Origin: Sphingomonas nostoxanthinifaciens
Lineage (GTDB): Bacteria; Pseudomonadota; Alphaproteobacteria; Sphingomonadales; Sphingomonadaceae
NCBI RefSeq assembly: GCF_019930585.1
Contig: NZ_CP082839.1
Location: forward strand, 186,001-250,000
Reading direction: 5' to 3'
Length of the DNA stretch: 64,000 nucleotides
Below, in pieces: positions 51,403-61,573 of the stretch (position 1 is its first letter; the number at the start of each line of letters is the position of its first letter). Below the pieces are notes generated by a model that saw nothing but the letters and a program-made list of their open reading frames with translations, searched no databases and was not told the origin of the DNA. The translations under genes and the position numbers were made by a program.

Positions 51403-51420
51403 TCCCCGCGCAGGCGGGGA
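51403..51420. repeat. Short palindrome (partial family A)
   Basis: TCCCCGC-GCAG-GCGGGGA in the 67-base gatC-gatA gap; context ATCATCCCC...GGGGATC resembles one end of the family A elements. Probably a degenerate or minimal copy. Confidence 0.55.
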
Positions 51421-51445
51421 TCTCGCACGGTCAGGAGCAGGCACG

Positions 51446-52927
51446 ATGAGCGGTCTCACCGATCTCGGCGTCGCCGCCATTCGCGACGGCTTCCGCGAGG
51501 GTGATTTTTCGGCGCGCGAAGTGGCCGAGGCGTTCAACGCCGCCGTCGCCGCGGCCAAGCCGCTCAACGCCTTCATCGTCGAGACGCCCGAGCATGCGCT
51601 CGCCGCCGCCGATGCGGCCGATCAGGAGCGCGCCGACGGATCGGTGCGGCCGTTGTCGGGCGTGCCGCTCGGCATCAAGGATCTGTTCTGCACCGCCGGC
51701 GTGCAGACCACCGCCGCCAGCCACATGCTCGAAGGCTTCGTGCCGCCCTATGAATCGACCGTCACCGAGCGGCTGTTCCTCTCGGGCGCGGGCATGCTCG
51801 GCAAGCTCAACCTCGACCAGTTCGCGATGGGCTCGTCGAACGAGACGAGCGCGTTCGGCGACGTGTTGAGCCCGTGGCGCTCGAAGACCGGCGGCAATGC
51901 CGCGCTCACGCCCGGCGGCTCGTCGGGCGGCAGCTCGGCGGCGGTCGCGGCGCGGATCGCGCCGGGCGCGACCGGCACCGACACCGGCGGCTCGATCCGC
52001 CAGCCCGCCGCCTTCACCGGCATTTCGGGCATCAAGCCGACCTATGGCCGCTGCTCGCGCTGGGGCGTGGTCGCCTTCGCCTCCAGCCTCGATCAGCCGG
52101 GCGCGATGGCGCGCGACGTGCGCGACTGCGCGATCATGCTCGAGGCGATGAGCGGCTTCGATCCCAAGGACGCGACCTCGCTCAAGCTTGACGTGCCGGC
52201 GTGGGAAAATAATCTCTCGTCCGATCTGCGCGGCCTGCGCGTCGGCGTGCCGAAGGAATATCGCGTCGACGGCATGCCCGCCGAGATCGATGCCCTGTGG
52301 GAGCGCGGCATCGCCTTCGCGCGCGACGCGGGCGCGGAGATCGTCGAGGTCAGTCTGCCGCACACCAGATATGCGCTGCCGACCTATTACATCATCGCGC
52401 CGGCGGAGGCGTCGTCCAACCTCGCCCGCTACGATGGCGTGCGCTACGGCCTGCGCGACCTGCCCGAGGGCGCGAACCTGCAGGACATGTACGCCGCCAC
52501 GCGCGCCGACGGCTTCGGCGCCGAGGTGAAGCGCCGCATCCTGATCGGCACCTACGTGCTGTCGGCGGGCTTCTACGACGCTTATTACACCAAGGCGCAG
52601 AAGGTGCGGGCGCTGATCGCGCGCGATTTTGAGCGCGCCTTCGAGACGTGCGACGTGCTGCTGACGCCGACCGCGCCGTCGGCCGCGTTCGCGCTGGGCG
52701 AGAAGAGCGCCGATCCGCTGGCGATGTACCTCAACGACGTGTTCACGGTGCCGTCGAGCCTCGCCGGGCTGCCGGCCATGTCGGTGCCGGGCGGGGTCGA
52801 TGCGGGCGGGCTGCCGCTCGGCCTGCAGATCATCGGCCGGCCGCTCGACGAGCAGGGCGTGCTCAACGCCGCGCTCGCGATCGAGGAGCGCGCGGGCTTC
52901 ACCGCGCGGGCGGAGAAGTGGTGGTAA
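51446..52927 (+). CDS. gatA: Asp/Glu-tRNA amidotransferase subunit A
   Basis: 493 residues. Glutaminase-type amidase subunit that releases ammonia for transamidation. Ser-cisSer-Lys triad visible: PLGIKDLFC (Lys 78), [15 protein letters not shown] (cis-Ser about 159) and [12 protein letters not shown] (nucleophile Ser about 183). The remainder follows GatA through to [17 protein letters not shown]. No gatB follows; a convergent metallo-hydrolase gene does. Confidence 0.97.
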   Translation: MSGLTDLGVAAIRDGFREGDFSAREVAEAFNAAVAAAKPLNAFIVETPEHALAAADAADQERADGSVRPLSGVPLGIKDLFCTAGVQTTAASHMLEGFVPPYESTVTERLFLSGAGMLGKLNLDQFAMGSSNETSAFGDVLSPWRSKTGGNAALTPGGSSGGSSAAVAARIAPGATGTDTGGSIRQPAAFTGISGIKPTYGRCSRWGVVAFASSLDQPGAMARDVRDCAIMLEAMSGFDPKDATSLKLDVPAWENNLSSDLRGLRVGVPKEYRVDGMPAEIDALWERGIAFARDAGAEIVEVSLPHTRYALPTYYIIAPAEASSNLARYDGVRYGLRDLPEGANLQDMYAATRADGFGAEVKRRILIGTYVLSAGFYDAYYTKAQKVRALIARDFERAFETCDVLLTPTAPSAAFALGEKSADPLAMYLNDVFTVPSSLAGLPAMSVPGGVDAGGLPLGLQIIGRPLDEQGVLNAALAIEERAGFTARAEKWW

Positions 52928-52945
52928 CGCCAGCCTGAGCTGAAT

Positions 52946-52966
52946 CCGTTCGCTCGGCACGAACGG
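52946..52966. terminator. Hairpin with family B-like ends between gatA and the MBL gene
   Basis: CCGTTCG-CTCGGCA-CGAACGG, 7-base arms. The arms equal the outermost ends of the family B repeats, so this may be a collapsed copy. Lies between convergent genes and probably terminates both. Confidence 0.55.
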
Positions 52967-52974
52967 ACGCTGGC

Positions 52975-53670
52975 TCACCCCGGCCCGTGCCGGTTGGCAT
53001 CGCCGCCGCCGCGCGCCAGCACCGTGTCGCCGACGAACGGGTTGTTCGCCCGCTCATGCCCGAAGCGCGACATCGGGCCGTGACCGCAAATGAAGGCGGT
53101 GTCGTCGCCCAGCGGCCACAGCTTCTGCGTGATCGCCGCGATCAGCTCGGCATGGTTGCCGCGCGGGAAATCGGTGCGGCCGATCGATCCCTGGAACAAT
53201 ACGTCGCCGACCAGCGCCAGCTTCGACGGTGCGTGGTGGAACACGACATGGCCGGGCGTGTGACCGGGGCAGTGATAGACGTCGAGCACCAGCGCGCCCA
53301 CCGTCACCTGGTCGCCATCCTCCAGCCAGCGGGTCGGCTCGAACGGGCGCGCGTCGATGCCGAAGCGCGGCGCATTCTCGTGCAATTTGGCGATCCAGAA
53401 CAGGTCTTCGCGCTGCGGCCCTTCGACCGGCACGCCGAGCTCGGCCGCGAATTCGGCGACGCCGCCGCAATGATCGGCATGGCCGTGCGTCACCAGCAAT
53501 TTCTCGATCGCGACGCCCGCCTGCGCGGCAGCGGCCTTGATCCGTGGCAGCTCACCGCCGGCATCCACCACCGCGCCGCGCATGGTGCGCGTGCACCAGA
53601 TCAATGTACAATTCTGCTGGAACGGTGTGACCGGGATGATGGCGGCGCGGAGCGGAGGTTCAGCAGTCAT
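52975..53670 (-). CDS. MBL-fold metallo-hydrolase (glyoxalase II-like)
   Basis: 231 residues. Metallo-beta-lactamase fold with THGHADHCGG (zinc ligands), CPGHTPGHVVFHH, GDVLFQGSIGRTDFPRG and CGHGPMSRFGHERANNPFV near the end, closest in pattern to the YcbL-like glyoxalase II group. Hydrolase of a thioester or related substrate; exact substrate unknown. Start ATG 53670 (MTAEPPLRAAIIPV). Confidence 0.92.
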   Translation of the reverse strand: MTAEPPLRAAIIPVTPFQQNCTLIWCTRTMRGAVVDAGGELPRIKAAAAQAGVAIEKLLVTHGHADHCGGVAEFAAELGVPVEGPQREDLFWIAKLHENAPRFGIDARPFEPTRWLEDGDQVTVGALVLDVYHCPGHTPGHVVFHHAPSKLALVGDVLFQGSIGRTDFPRGNHAELIAAITQKLWPLGDDTAFICGHGPMSRFGHERANNPFVGDTVLARGGGDANRHGPG

Positions 53671-53766
53671 GCGGCGGAGATGGCGCGCAGCCGCGCCGCC
53701 CGCAAGCGCGATCCCGAACCAAAGCCAAGCGGCGGCGTTGTCGCGGCAGATGTGAAAGGATGATCG

Positions 53767-54264
53767 ATGTCGGGATTGAAGCGGGTCGCCTTTGCGGCGG
53801 TGGTGGCAATGGCGGCGATGCCGGCGCTGGCGGCGCCGATGTCCACGGCCGAATATCTCGCCAAGGCCGGCGCGAGCGACCTGTTCGAGCGCGAGTCGGC
53901 CGAGGTCGTGCTCGACGGCACGAAGAACAAGGAGGTCGGCACGTTCGCGCAGATGATGCTCGCCGATCATGCGCAGAGCACGCAGCTGGTGATGCAGGCC
54001 GCGGCGCAATCGGGCTTCCATCCGCTGCCGCCATCCTTGTCGGCCAAGCAGTTGCGCATGCTCGCCGACCTGAAGGATGCGAAGGGCGAACATCGCGACG
54101 CGGTCTATATTGAGCAGCAGCGCGACGTGCATGACGAGGCGCTGAAGCTGCAACAGGATTATGCGCTCGGCGGCGGCGTGCCCGCGGTCAAGGCCGCCGC
54201 TGCGCGGATCGTGCCGGTGGTGCAGCAGCATATCACCCTGCTGCAGGCGATGCCGGTGATGTGA
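53767..54264 (+). CDS. DUF4142 periplasmic protein
   Basis: 165 residues. Signal peptide (MSGLKRVAFAAVVAMAAMPALA), then an all-helical DUF4142 domain: STAEYLAKAGASDLFERESAEVVL, VGTFAQMMLADHAQSTQLV, HRDAVYIEQQRDVHDEALKL. DUF4142 proteins are ferritin-like in appearance but of unknown function, often linked to stress. The ATG is 97 bases from the divergent MBL gene. Confidence 0.92.
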   Translation: MSGLKRVAFAAVVAMAAMPALAAPMSTAEYLAKAGASDLFERESAEVVLDGTKNKEVGTFAQMMLADHAQSTQLVMQAAAQSGFHPLPPSLSAKQLRMLADLKDAKGEHRDAVYIEQQRDVHDEALKLQQDYALGGGVPAVKAAAARIVPVVQQHITLLQAMPVM

Positions 54265-54315
54265 ATCGTGGCGGGCATGCTGGAGCCGGTGCGCCGATGC
54301 GCCTAGGAAGGCGCG

Positions 54316-54561
54316 ATGAGCGGGCAAACCTCGGACATTGTCGTGACGATGCACTTCGATCCGATGATCGGGATCGTCGATCTGCAGGAGCGGATCGACG
54401 ATCTGAGTCGGGAGGCGGCGTCGCGCGGCTTCGGCTTCGATCGGCACGGTGCGCGCAACGAGCTGCACGCCGCGACCTTCCGGCTGCCGGGCATGTCGAT
54501 CATCCGGCTGGCGGCCAGCCCCGGCGGCGCGATCGCGATCGAGGCGCGTCCGGCGTCGTAG
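54316..54561 (+). CDS. Hypothetical 81-aa protein
   Basis: ATG 54316 is preceded by GAAGG. The sequence (MSGQTSDIVVTMHFDPMIGI, with a central IDDLSREAASRGFGFDRHGA) suggests a small alpha/beta fold, possibly ferredoxin-like, of unknown function. No signal or membrane segment. Lies between the DUF4142 gene and aspC in the same direction. Not recognised. Confidence 0.6.
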   Translation: MSGQTSDIVVTMHFDPMIGIVDLQERIDDLSREAASRGFGFDRHGARNELHAATFRLPGMSIIRLAASPGGAIAIEARPAS

Positions 54562-54619
54562 CGGTTGCCGCCGGCGGAACGACCGGCGTATAGCGCGCCG
54601 CGTTCCTGCACCTGACTAA

Positions 54620-55837
<1,218 letters not shown>

Positions 55838-55850
55838 GGAGCAAACAACA

Positions 55851-55955
55851 CCGTTCGGGGTGAGGAGAGGCTGAGCCTGTTGAAGCCTCGTCTCGAACCA
55901 CAGGCCCTTCGAGACGGCATTTCGACGTTGCTCAATGCCTCCTCAGGACGAACGG
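55851..55955. repeat. Palindromic repeat, family B
   Basis: 105 bases, CCGTTCGGGGTGAGGAGAGG ... CTCCTCAGGACGAACGG, the same length and internal order as the copy at 10251. Lies after aspC and just upstream of msrA. Confidence 0.85.
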
Positions 55956-56036
55956 ATACCGAGGCACACGATCGGCAGCCACTCGCGGTTCAGGCGAGGC
56001 ATCCTATATCCGCTTCAAAGACTTGGAGCGGATCAT

Positions 56037-56735
56037 ATGGCGCGCGTCACCTCGCATCTTCTCGCCGGCGCAGCAGCGCTCGGCCTCGGCTACGCGCTGA
56101 TCGGCGGCGCGTCGGCGCTGTCGGCGGAGGCGGTGGTGCATGCGCCCGCGCCGCTCGTCACCGCGCCCGCCACGACCAATTCGGAAACCGCGATCTTCGC
56201 CGGTGGCTGTTACTGGGGCGTGCAGGGCGTGTTCCAGCACGTGAAGGGCGTAACGAGCGCGGTGTCGGGCTTCACCGGCGGCGTGGCGGGCACCGCGACC
56301 TATGATCGCGTGTCGGACGGCGATACCGGCCATGCCGAATCGGTCCGCGTTACCTTCGATCCGCGCGTCGTCTCCTATGCCGAGTTGCTGCGCGTCTATT
56401 TCTCGGTCATCACCGATCCGACCGAGCTCAACCGCCAGGGCCCGGACGAGGGCACGCAATATCGCTCGGCTTTGTTCCCGACGAGCCCGGCGCAGGCCAA
56501 GGTCGCACGTGCCTATCTCGCCCAATTGTCGCAGGCGAAATTGTGGCCCGCGCCGATCGTGACCCGGCTCGAGCCGCTCAAGGCTTTCTATCCCGCGCCG
56601 GCCTATCATCAGGATTACCTGACGCGGCACCCCGACGCGCCGTATATCGCCTATAACGACATGCCGAAGGTGAAGGCGCTGAAGGCGATGTATCCGCAGC
56701 TCTGGCGCGAGCAGCCGGTGCTGGTGAAGGGGTAG
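56037..56735 (+). CDS. msrA: Exported peptide methionine sulfoxide reductase A
   Basis: 232 residues. Reduces methionine-S-sulfoxide. A signal peptide or anchor (RVTSHLLAGAAALGLGYALIGGA) precedes the MsrA domain, whose catalytic Cys is in FAGGCYWGVQGVF (residue about 58; GCFWG in most MsrA), then TGHAESVRVTFDP, GTQYRSALF and YHQDYL. It is the only cysteine in the protein, so there is no resolving Cys. Expected to act in the periplasm. GGAGCGG lies upstream of ATG 56037. Confidence 0.93.
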   Translation: MARVTSHLLAGAAALGLGYALIGGASALSAEAVVHAPAPLVTAPATTNSETAIFAGGCYWGVQGVFQHVKGVTSAVSGFTGGVAGTATYDRVSDGDTGHAESVRVTFDPRVVSYAELLRVYFSVITDPTELNRQGPDEGTQYRSALFPTSPAQAKVARAYLAQLSQAKLWPAPIVTRLEPLKAFYPAPAYHQDYLTRHPDAPYIAYNDMPKVKALKAMYPQLWREQPVLVKG

Positions 56736-56758
56736 AATCGAGCGACATTTAACCCTGT

Positions 56759-56836
56759 CGTGCTCCTGCGCAAGCAGGAGCCCAGGGCTTTCACGTGCAG
56801 GGCCCTCCACCTGGGCTCCTGCTTGCGCAGGAGCAC
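56759..56836. repeat. Palindromic repeat, family C
   Basis: 78 bases: CGTGCTCCTGCGCAAGCAGG ... CCTGCTTGCGCAGGAGCAC, between convergent msrA and pdeM. Third copy of the family. Confidence 0.85.
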
Positions 56837-56884
56837 ATTAGAATTTCCGCGCGCGCCAGCTCTGTTGCTGGGTGTCGATCGGCT

Positions 56885-57559
56885 CTAGGCCGCCAGCGGG
56901 AAGCGCAGCATCCGGTCGTCGACCGGCACCAGCGCCTGCGCCGCACGGCCGACGATGCGCACGATCGCCGGGTCGCCCGCATCCATCCCGCCGGTCAGGG
57001 CGCCCAGCGCCGGCAGGATCAGCTTCGTCCCGCTTGCGACGAAGCAGCGCCGCGCGACGTTGCGGCCGCGCACCGTCAGCCGCAATTTGGGGTGGAAGTG
57101 GCCCGAAAGCTCGGGGCGGACGTCGCGCGGGTCCGCCTCGTGGCGCAGGACGAGGCCATCGACCTCCGCTTCCTCGACCACGTCGCCGCCGCAATGGTCG
57201 ACCAGCCCGGCATCATGGTTGCCGGTGATCCACGTCCAGCGCGTGCTGTGCGTCAGGCCGATCAGCCGCGCGCGGGCGTCGGCCGGCAGCCGCTCGCAGC
57301 CATGCCGGTCGTGGAAGCTGTCGCCGAGGCACCAGATCTCGCGCGCGCCGGTCGCGACGCGCAGCGCATCGAGCTCGTCGAGCGTCGCGATCGAATCATA
57401 AGGCGGCAGCATCTGGCCACCGCGCGCATACCAGCTCGCTTTTTCCAGATGCAGATCGGCCACCAGCAGCGCCGACCGTGCCGGCCAATAGAGCGCGCCC
57501 GATCCGACCGCCGCCAGTTCGACCCCGCCGAAGGTGAAGGGGGCCAGCCGCACGCTCAA
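56885..57559 (-). CDS. pdeM: Ligase-associated DNA damage response endonuclease PdeM
   Basis: 224 residues, calcineurin-like metallophosphoesterase with the ligands in [32 protein letters not shown] and [11 protein letters not shown]. Family members usually sit with an ATP-dependent ligase, Lhr-type helicase and exonuclease; none of those is present here. Instead it overlaps argB (TCA/CAT, 4 bases) and is co-transcribed with it. Confidence 0.92.
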   Translation of the reverse strand: MSVRLAPFTFGGVELAAVGSGALYWPARSALLVADLHLEKASWYARGGQMLPPYDSIATLDELDALRVATGAREIWCLGDSFHDRHGCERLPADARARLIGLTHSTRWTWITGNHDAGLVDHCGGDVVEEAEVDGLVLRHEADPRDVRPELSGHFHPKLRLTVRGRNVARRCFVASGTKLILPALGALTGGMDAGDPAIVRIVGRAAQALVPVDDRMLRFPLAA

Positions 57560-58425
57560 TCGCGGCGCACCAGCGTGCCCGCGCCCTGCTTGGTGAAGAT
57601 CTCGACCAGCATTGCGTGCGGCACGCGCCCGTCGAGGATGACGGCCGCGTCGACCCCGCCCTCGACCGCGTCGATGCAGGTCTGCAGCTTGGGGATCATG
57701 CCCCCATAGATCGTGCCTTCGCCCTGCAGCTTGGCGATGCCGGCGGGCGTCAGGTCGGTGACGAGGCGCTTGTCCTGGTCGAGCACGCCGGGCACGTCGG
57801 TCAGCAGGAACAGCCGCTCCGCCCCCGTGGCGATGGCGAGCGCGCCCGCCATCGTGTCGGCGTTGATATTGTAGGTCTGGCCGTCCGGTCCGACGCCGAT
57901 CGGCGCGACCACCGGGATCATGCCGGCGCGGCTGATCGTGTCGAGCAGGCGGGTGTCGACGTCGTCGGGCTCGCCGACGAAGCCGAGATCATGCTCGCCC
58001 AGCACCTTCGACACGGTGACGAGCCGCCCGTCCTTGCCTGATATGCCGACCGCGCGCCCGCCCTCGGCGGCGATCCACGACACGATCTCCTTGTTGATCG
58101 AGCCGGACAGGACCATCTCGGCGACCTTCATCGTCGCCGCGTCGGTGACGCGCAGCCCGTTGACGAAGCGGCTCTCGATCCCCTGCGCCTTGAGCGCGGC
58201 GCCGATCTGCGGGCCGCCGCCATGGACGACGATCGGATTGATGCCGACCGCCTTCAGCAACACGACATCCTCGGCGAAATCCTCGGCCGCGTCGGGATCG
58301 CCCATCGCATGCCCGCCATATTTCACGACGAAGGTGCTGTTGGCGTAGCGCTGCAGATAGGGCAGCGCCTCGGACAGCGTCTCGGCCTTGGCGAGCAGCG
58401 CGGGATCGGGGCGGTAATCGGTCAT
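57556..58425 (-). CDS. argB: Acetylglutamate kinase
   Basis: 289 residues. Second step of arginine synthesis, ATP-dependent phosphorylation of N-acetylglutamate. Visible: [51 protein letters not shown] and LTDVPGVL, with the FVNGLRVTD loop. The N-terminal helix typical of arginine-sensitive enzymes ([18 protein letters not shown]) is present, so feedback inhibition is likely. Confidence 0.97.
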   Translation of the reverse strand: MTDYRPDPALLAKAETLSEALPYLQRYANSTFVVKYGGHAMGDPDAAEDFAEDVVLLKAVGINPIVVHGGGPQIGAALKAQGIESRFVNGLRVTDAATMKVAEMVLSGSINKEIVSWIAAEGGRAVGISGKDGRLVTVSKVLGEHDLGFVGEPDDVDTRLLDTISRAGMIPVVAPIGVGPDGQTYNINADTMAGALAIATGAERLFLLTDVPGVLDQDKRLVTDLTPAGIAKLQGEGTIYGGMIPKLQTCIDAVEGGVDAAVILDGRVPHAMLVEIFTKQGAGTLVRRD

Positions 58426-58559
58426 GCCCGCGCCGATAAAGCGGTTTGTTGCGAAGGGAAACCGGCTTGCTGGCGCGACGACGCGATGATGCGCGGCCTG
58501 TCGTCGCGCGACCGGGCGGTGTACCGACGGGCCTGCCCCTTTTGTGCTGGATACCGATC

Positions 58560-59024
58560 ATGTCGCGACCGCCGCTGCCGCCATTCACCGCCGAAACCGC
58601 GGCGCAGAAAGCGCGCATGGCCGAGGATGCGTGGAACAGCCGCGATCCCGCGGCGGTGGCGCAGGCCTATACGCCCGACAGCGTCTGGCGGAACCGCGCC
58701 GAATTCTTGACCGGGCGCGAGGCGATCGTCGCCTTCCTCACCCGCAAATGGGCGCGCGAGTTGGACTATCGCCTGATCAAGGAGCTGTGGGCGCATGACG
58801 GGCGGCGCATCGCCGTGCGCTTCGCCTACGAATGGCGCGACGACAGCGGCAGCTGGTTCCGCTCCTACGGCAACGAGAATTGGGAGTTCGACGATGCCGG
58901 CCTGATGGCGCGGCGGATCGCGTCGATCAACGACCGCCCGATCGCGTCCGCCGAGCGCCTGTTCCACTGGCCGCTCGGGCGCCGGCCGGACGATCATCCG
59001 TCGCTCGGCGAGCTCGGCCTCTAG
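58560..59024 (+). CDS. DUF1348 (SnoaL/NTF2-like) protein
   Basis: 154 residues. Cone-shaped NTF2-like fold with [53 protein letters not shown] and [10 protein letters not shown], the DUF1348 pattern. Function unknown. Its TAG stop overlaps the stop of the convergent YhhQ gene (CTAG). Confidence 0.93.
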   Translation: MSRPPLPPFTAETAAQKARMAEDAWNSRDPAAVAQAYTPDSVWRNRAEFLTGREAIVAFLTRKWARELDYRLIKELWAHDGRRIAVRFAYEWRDDSGSWFRSYGNENWEFDDAGLMARRIASINDRPIASAERLFHWPLGRRPDDHPSLGELGL

Positions 59025-59674
59025 GATGCCGCGCGCGGCGCAGCGTCCAGCCGCCGGCCGAGCGCCACGAACAGATAGATGAGCGGGGGCACCAGCACCG
59101 CCGACAGCGTGACCTTCGCCAGCATCTGCCCGACGAGCAACTCGCCGATCGGGAAGATGCCGAGGAACGCGATCGTGACGAACAGCAACGTGTCGATCAC
59201 CTGCGAGACCATGCTGGCGACGGCGGCGCGCAGCCACAGCAGGCGCGCGCCCTCGCTCCCCTTCAGCCGGCTGAAGATCATCACGTTCAGCGTCTGCGAG
59301 ATGCCGTAGGCGATGATGCCGCCCAGCCAGATGCGCGGCGTGGAGCCGATCATCAAGGTGAAGGCGCCGATCCGCGCCGGATCCATGCTCGGCGACGCGG
59401 GCAAAGCGAGCACGATCAGCGACAGCAGCAGCGAGACGATCAGCGGCACGAACCCGATCCGCACGAGCTGGTTGGCGGCGGCGCGCCCGTGCAATTCCGC
59501 CACAGCGCTCGATGTCACGACGAGCAGCAGGAAGGCGAAGATGCCGGCCTCGACCGCGAGCGGGCCGAGGGCCACCTGCTTGTTGCCGAGCACGCCGGCG
59601 ATGCAGACCATGCCGCCGTAGAAGATCGAGAAAGCGAACAGCGACTTGGAATAGCCGGGAGCGGGCGACTGCAT
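59021..59674 (-). CDS. Queuosine precursor transporter, YhhQ family
   Basis: 217 residues with six hydrophobic segments. YhhQ signatures are [63 protein letters not shown] and the conserved acidic-polar helix [17 protein letters not shown]. Members import queuine-related bases (preQ0/preQ1) for tRNA modification. Start ATG 59674 ([13 protein letters not shown]); a longer frame exists upstream but lacks support. Divergent from the MerR gene. Confidence 0.9.
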   Translation of the reverse strand: MQSPAPGYSKSLFAFSIFYGGMVCIAGVLGNKQVALGPLAVEAGIFAFLLLVVTSSAVAELHGRAAANQLVRIGFVPLIVSLLLSLIVLALPASPSMDPARIGAFTLMIGSTPRIWLGGIIAYGISQTLNVMIFSRLKGSEGARLLWLRAAVASMVSQVIDTLLFVTIAFLGIFPIGELLVGQMLAKVTLSAVLVPPLIYLFVALGRRLDAAPRAAS

Positions 59675-59722
59675 CGCGCCGACGGTAACGGCTGGCGTGC
59701 CGCTGTCCACGCGAAAAACCGC

Positions 59723-59753
59723 TTGAAGCTGACGCTGCGTCATCCGCTACGAC
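59723..59753 (+). promoter_or_regulatory. MerR-type promoter/operator
   Basis: TTGAAG (-35, 59723) and TACGAC (-10, 59748) separated by 19 bases, the unusually long spacer characteristic of MerR-regulated promoters. A perfect dyad TGACGC-T-GCGTCA (59730-59742) sits in the spacer, where MerR dimers bind. The predicted start falls at about 59760, almost on the ATG of the MerR gene itself, so the message may be leaderless and autoregulated. Confidence 0.6.
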
Positions 59754-59760
59754 TCGGGCG

Positions 59761-60603
59761 ATGGAACAGCCGATCGACATTTCGCAGGTGGTGCGCACGA
59801 CCGGCCTCAGCGCCCGCGCGCTCCGCTTCTACGAGGCGCGCGGGCTCGTGCGGCCGCTGCGCACCGCATCGGGGCGGCGGCTCTACGGCGCGGGCGAGCT
59901 GGCGCGGCTGCACCGCATCGTCACGCTCAAGGCGGCGGGGTTCAGCCTCGCCGATATCGGCCGGCTGCTCGATCGGCGGCCGGTCGACCTTGCCGGGCTG
60001 ATCGCGGCGCAGCTGGCGGCGCTCGACGATAAGGCCGCCGAGATCGCCGAGGCGCGCCGCCTGCTCCAGTCCGTTCAGTCCCGCATCGGCCGAGGCGAGC
60101 CGCTCGATGTCGCGACCCTCTGCTCGCTGATCCGAACCGGAGACCAGACGATGACCGAAAGCAATTGGAAGGCGGTCGCCGACCGCTATTTCACCCCCGA
60201 GGAGAAAGCCGAATGGGCGGCGCGCATGCCGCCGTCGGCCGAGTTCGATCCCGCCGATTATGCCCGTCGCTGGCAGGAACTGGGCGGCCGTATCACCGCC
60301 GCGCTGCCGCTCGATCCCGGCGCGCCAGAGGCCGAGGGCTTCGTGCGCGAATGGTTCGCCTTGCTCGAGCCGTTCTCGCGCGTCGCCACGCCCGACATGT
60401 GGCAGAAGTCGGCCGGGCTGTACGAACGCATGCCCGAATGGGAGGGGCAGGCCGATCCGGGCTTTTCGTCCGAAGTGTGGCGCTTCATCAACGACGCCGC
60501 CACCCGCATGCGCGCGGCGGGCAAGGATGTCGGGCCGCTGCCGGCGCATCTGACGGCGGGAGCTGAGCCTCAGCGCGTCGGCACCGGCTCCGCGCCCGCA
60601 TAA
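59761..60603 (+). CDS. MerR-family regulator with TipAS-like domain
   Basis: 280 residues. An N-terminal MerR winged helix (DISQVVRTTGLSARALRFYEARGLVRPL...LARLHRIVTLKAAGFSLADIG), a dimerisation coiled coil (about 75-115), then a TipAS-like C-terminal domain (NWKAVADRYFTPEEKAEW, WQELGGRI, MWQKSAGLYERMPEW). TipAS domains bind small hydrophobic or peptide antibiotics. It likely controls its own promoter and perhaps the divergent YhhQ gene. The last 34 bases overlap convergent hbd. Confidence 0.93.
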   Translation: MEQPIDISQVVRTTGLSARALRFYEARGLVRPLRTASGRRLYGAGELARLHRIVTLKAAGFSLADIGRLLDRRPVDLAGLIAAQLAALDDKAAEIAEARRLLQSVQSRIGRGEPLDVATLCSLIRTGDQTMTESNWKAVADRYFTPEEKAEWAARMPPSAEFDPADYARRWQELGGRITAALPLDPGAPEAEGFVREWFALLEPFSRVATPDMWQKSAGLYERMPEWEGQADPGFSSEVWRFINDAATRMRAAGKDVGPLPAHLTAGAEPQRVGTGSAPA

Positions 60604-61439
60604 TCATAGAAGCCGCGGCCGGTCTTCCGCCCCAGCCAGCCCGCCTCGACATATTTGACGAGCAGGGGGGCGGGGCGGAACTTGGGGTCGCCGGTGCCCT
60701 CCTGCATCACGCGCAGGATTTCGAGGCAGGTGTCGAGCCCGATGAAGTCGGCGAGCGTCAGCGGCCCCATCGGATGGTTGAGGCCGAGGCTGACGCCCGC
60801 ATCGATGTCGCGCACGTTGGCGACGCCCTCGCCCAGCGCGAAGATCGCCTCGTTCAGCATCGGCAGCAGCACGCGATTGACGACGAAGCCCGGCGCGTCG
60901 TTGGCATGGACCACCGTCTTGCCGAGCGAGCGTGCGAACGCCTCGACCCGCGCGACCGTCGCGTCGGACGTGGCGAGCCCGCGGATGAGCTCGATCGGCT
61001 TCATCACCGGCACCGGGTTGAAGAAATGGACGCCCATGAAACGCGCCGGATCGGGCGTGGCCTGCGCCAGCCGCGTGATCGGGATGGACGAGGTGTTGGT
61101 CGCGAGGATCGCGTCGGGGCCAAGCGCCTTCGCCACCTCGGCGAAGATCGCGCGCTTCACCGCCTCGCGCTCGGTCGCGGCCTCGATCACGAGCGCGGCC
61201 TCGGCCATGGCGGCGAGGCTGTCGACGGCCTCGATCCGGTCGAGCGCGGCGTCGCGATCGGCGGCGGCGATCTGCTCCTTCTCGACCGCGCGGGCGAGGC
61301 GCTTGGCGACGCCGGTCTTGCCCTTGTCGGCGACGTCGCGGCTGACGTCGGACAGCAGCACGCGATAGCCCGCCTGCGCCGCGACCTGGGCGATGCCTGC
61401 ACCCATCTGCCCCGCGCCGATGACGCCGATCGTGTCCAT
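60570..61439 (-). CDS. 3-hydroxybutyryl-CoA dehydrogenase
   Basis: 289 residues. NAD(P)-dependent oxidation or reduction of 3-hydroxyacyl-CoA (beta-oxidation or PHB/butyrate metabolism). Visible: GVIGAGQMGAGIAQV at the N-terminus, IEAATEREAVKRAIF, the catalytic His in GVHFFNPVPVMKPIEL and the C-terminal NHPMGPLTLADFIGLDTCLEI. Monocistronic, preceded by a family B repeat on its upstream side. Confidence 0.95.
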   Translation of the reverse strand: MDTIGVIGAGQMGAGIAQVAAQAGYRVLLSDVSRDVADKGKTGVAKRLARAVEKEQIAAADRDAALDRIEAVDSLAAMAEAALVIEAATEREAVKRAIFAEVAKALGPDAILATNTSSIPITRLAQATPDPARFMGVHFFNPVPVMKPIELIRGLATSDATVARVEAFARSLGKTVVHANDAPGFVVNRVLLPMLNEAIFALGEGVANVRDIDAGVSLGLNHPMGPLTLADFIGLDTCLEILRVMQEGTGDPKFRPAPLLVKYVEAGWLGRKTGRGFYDYAGAEPVPTR

Positions 61440-61449
61440 CCGTTCTTCT

Positions 61450-61559
61450 CCGTTCGCCCTGAGGAAGCATTGAGCTTGGCGAAATGCCGTCTCGAAGGGT
61501 GGGTCAGGTGGTTCGAGACGAGGCTTCGGCTTCGCTCAGCCTCTCCTCACCACGAACGG
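61450..61559. repeat. Palindromic repeat, family B (inverted orientation)
   Basis: 110 bases, CCGTTCGCCCTGAGGAAGC ... GCCTCTCCTCACCACGAACGG; reverse complement of the order at 10251 and 55851. Lies between egtD and hbd, both leftward, close to the hbd start at 61439, so its RNA form would fall in the hbd leader if transcribed through. Confidence 0.85.
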
Positions 61560-61573
61560 GGGAGATTTGTCCA

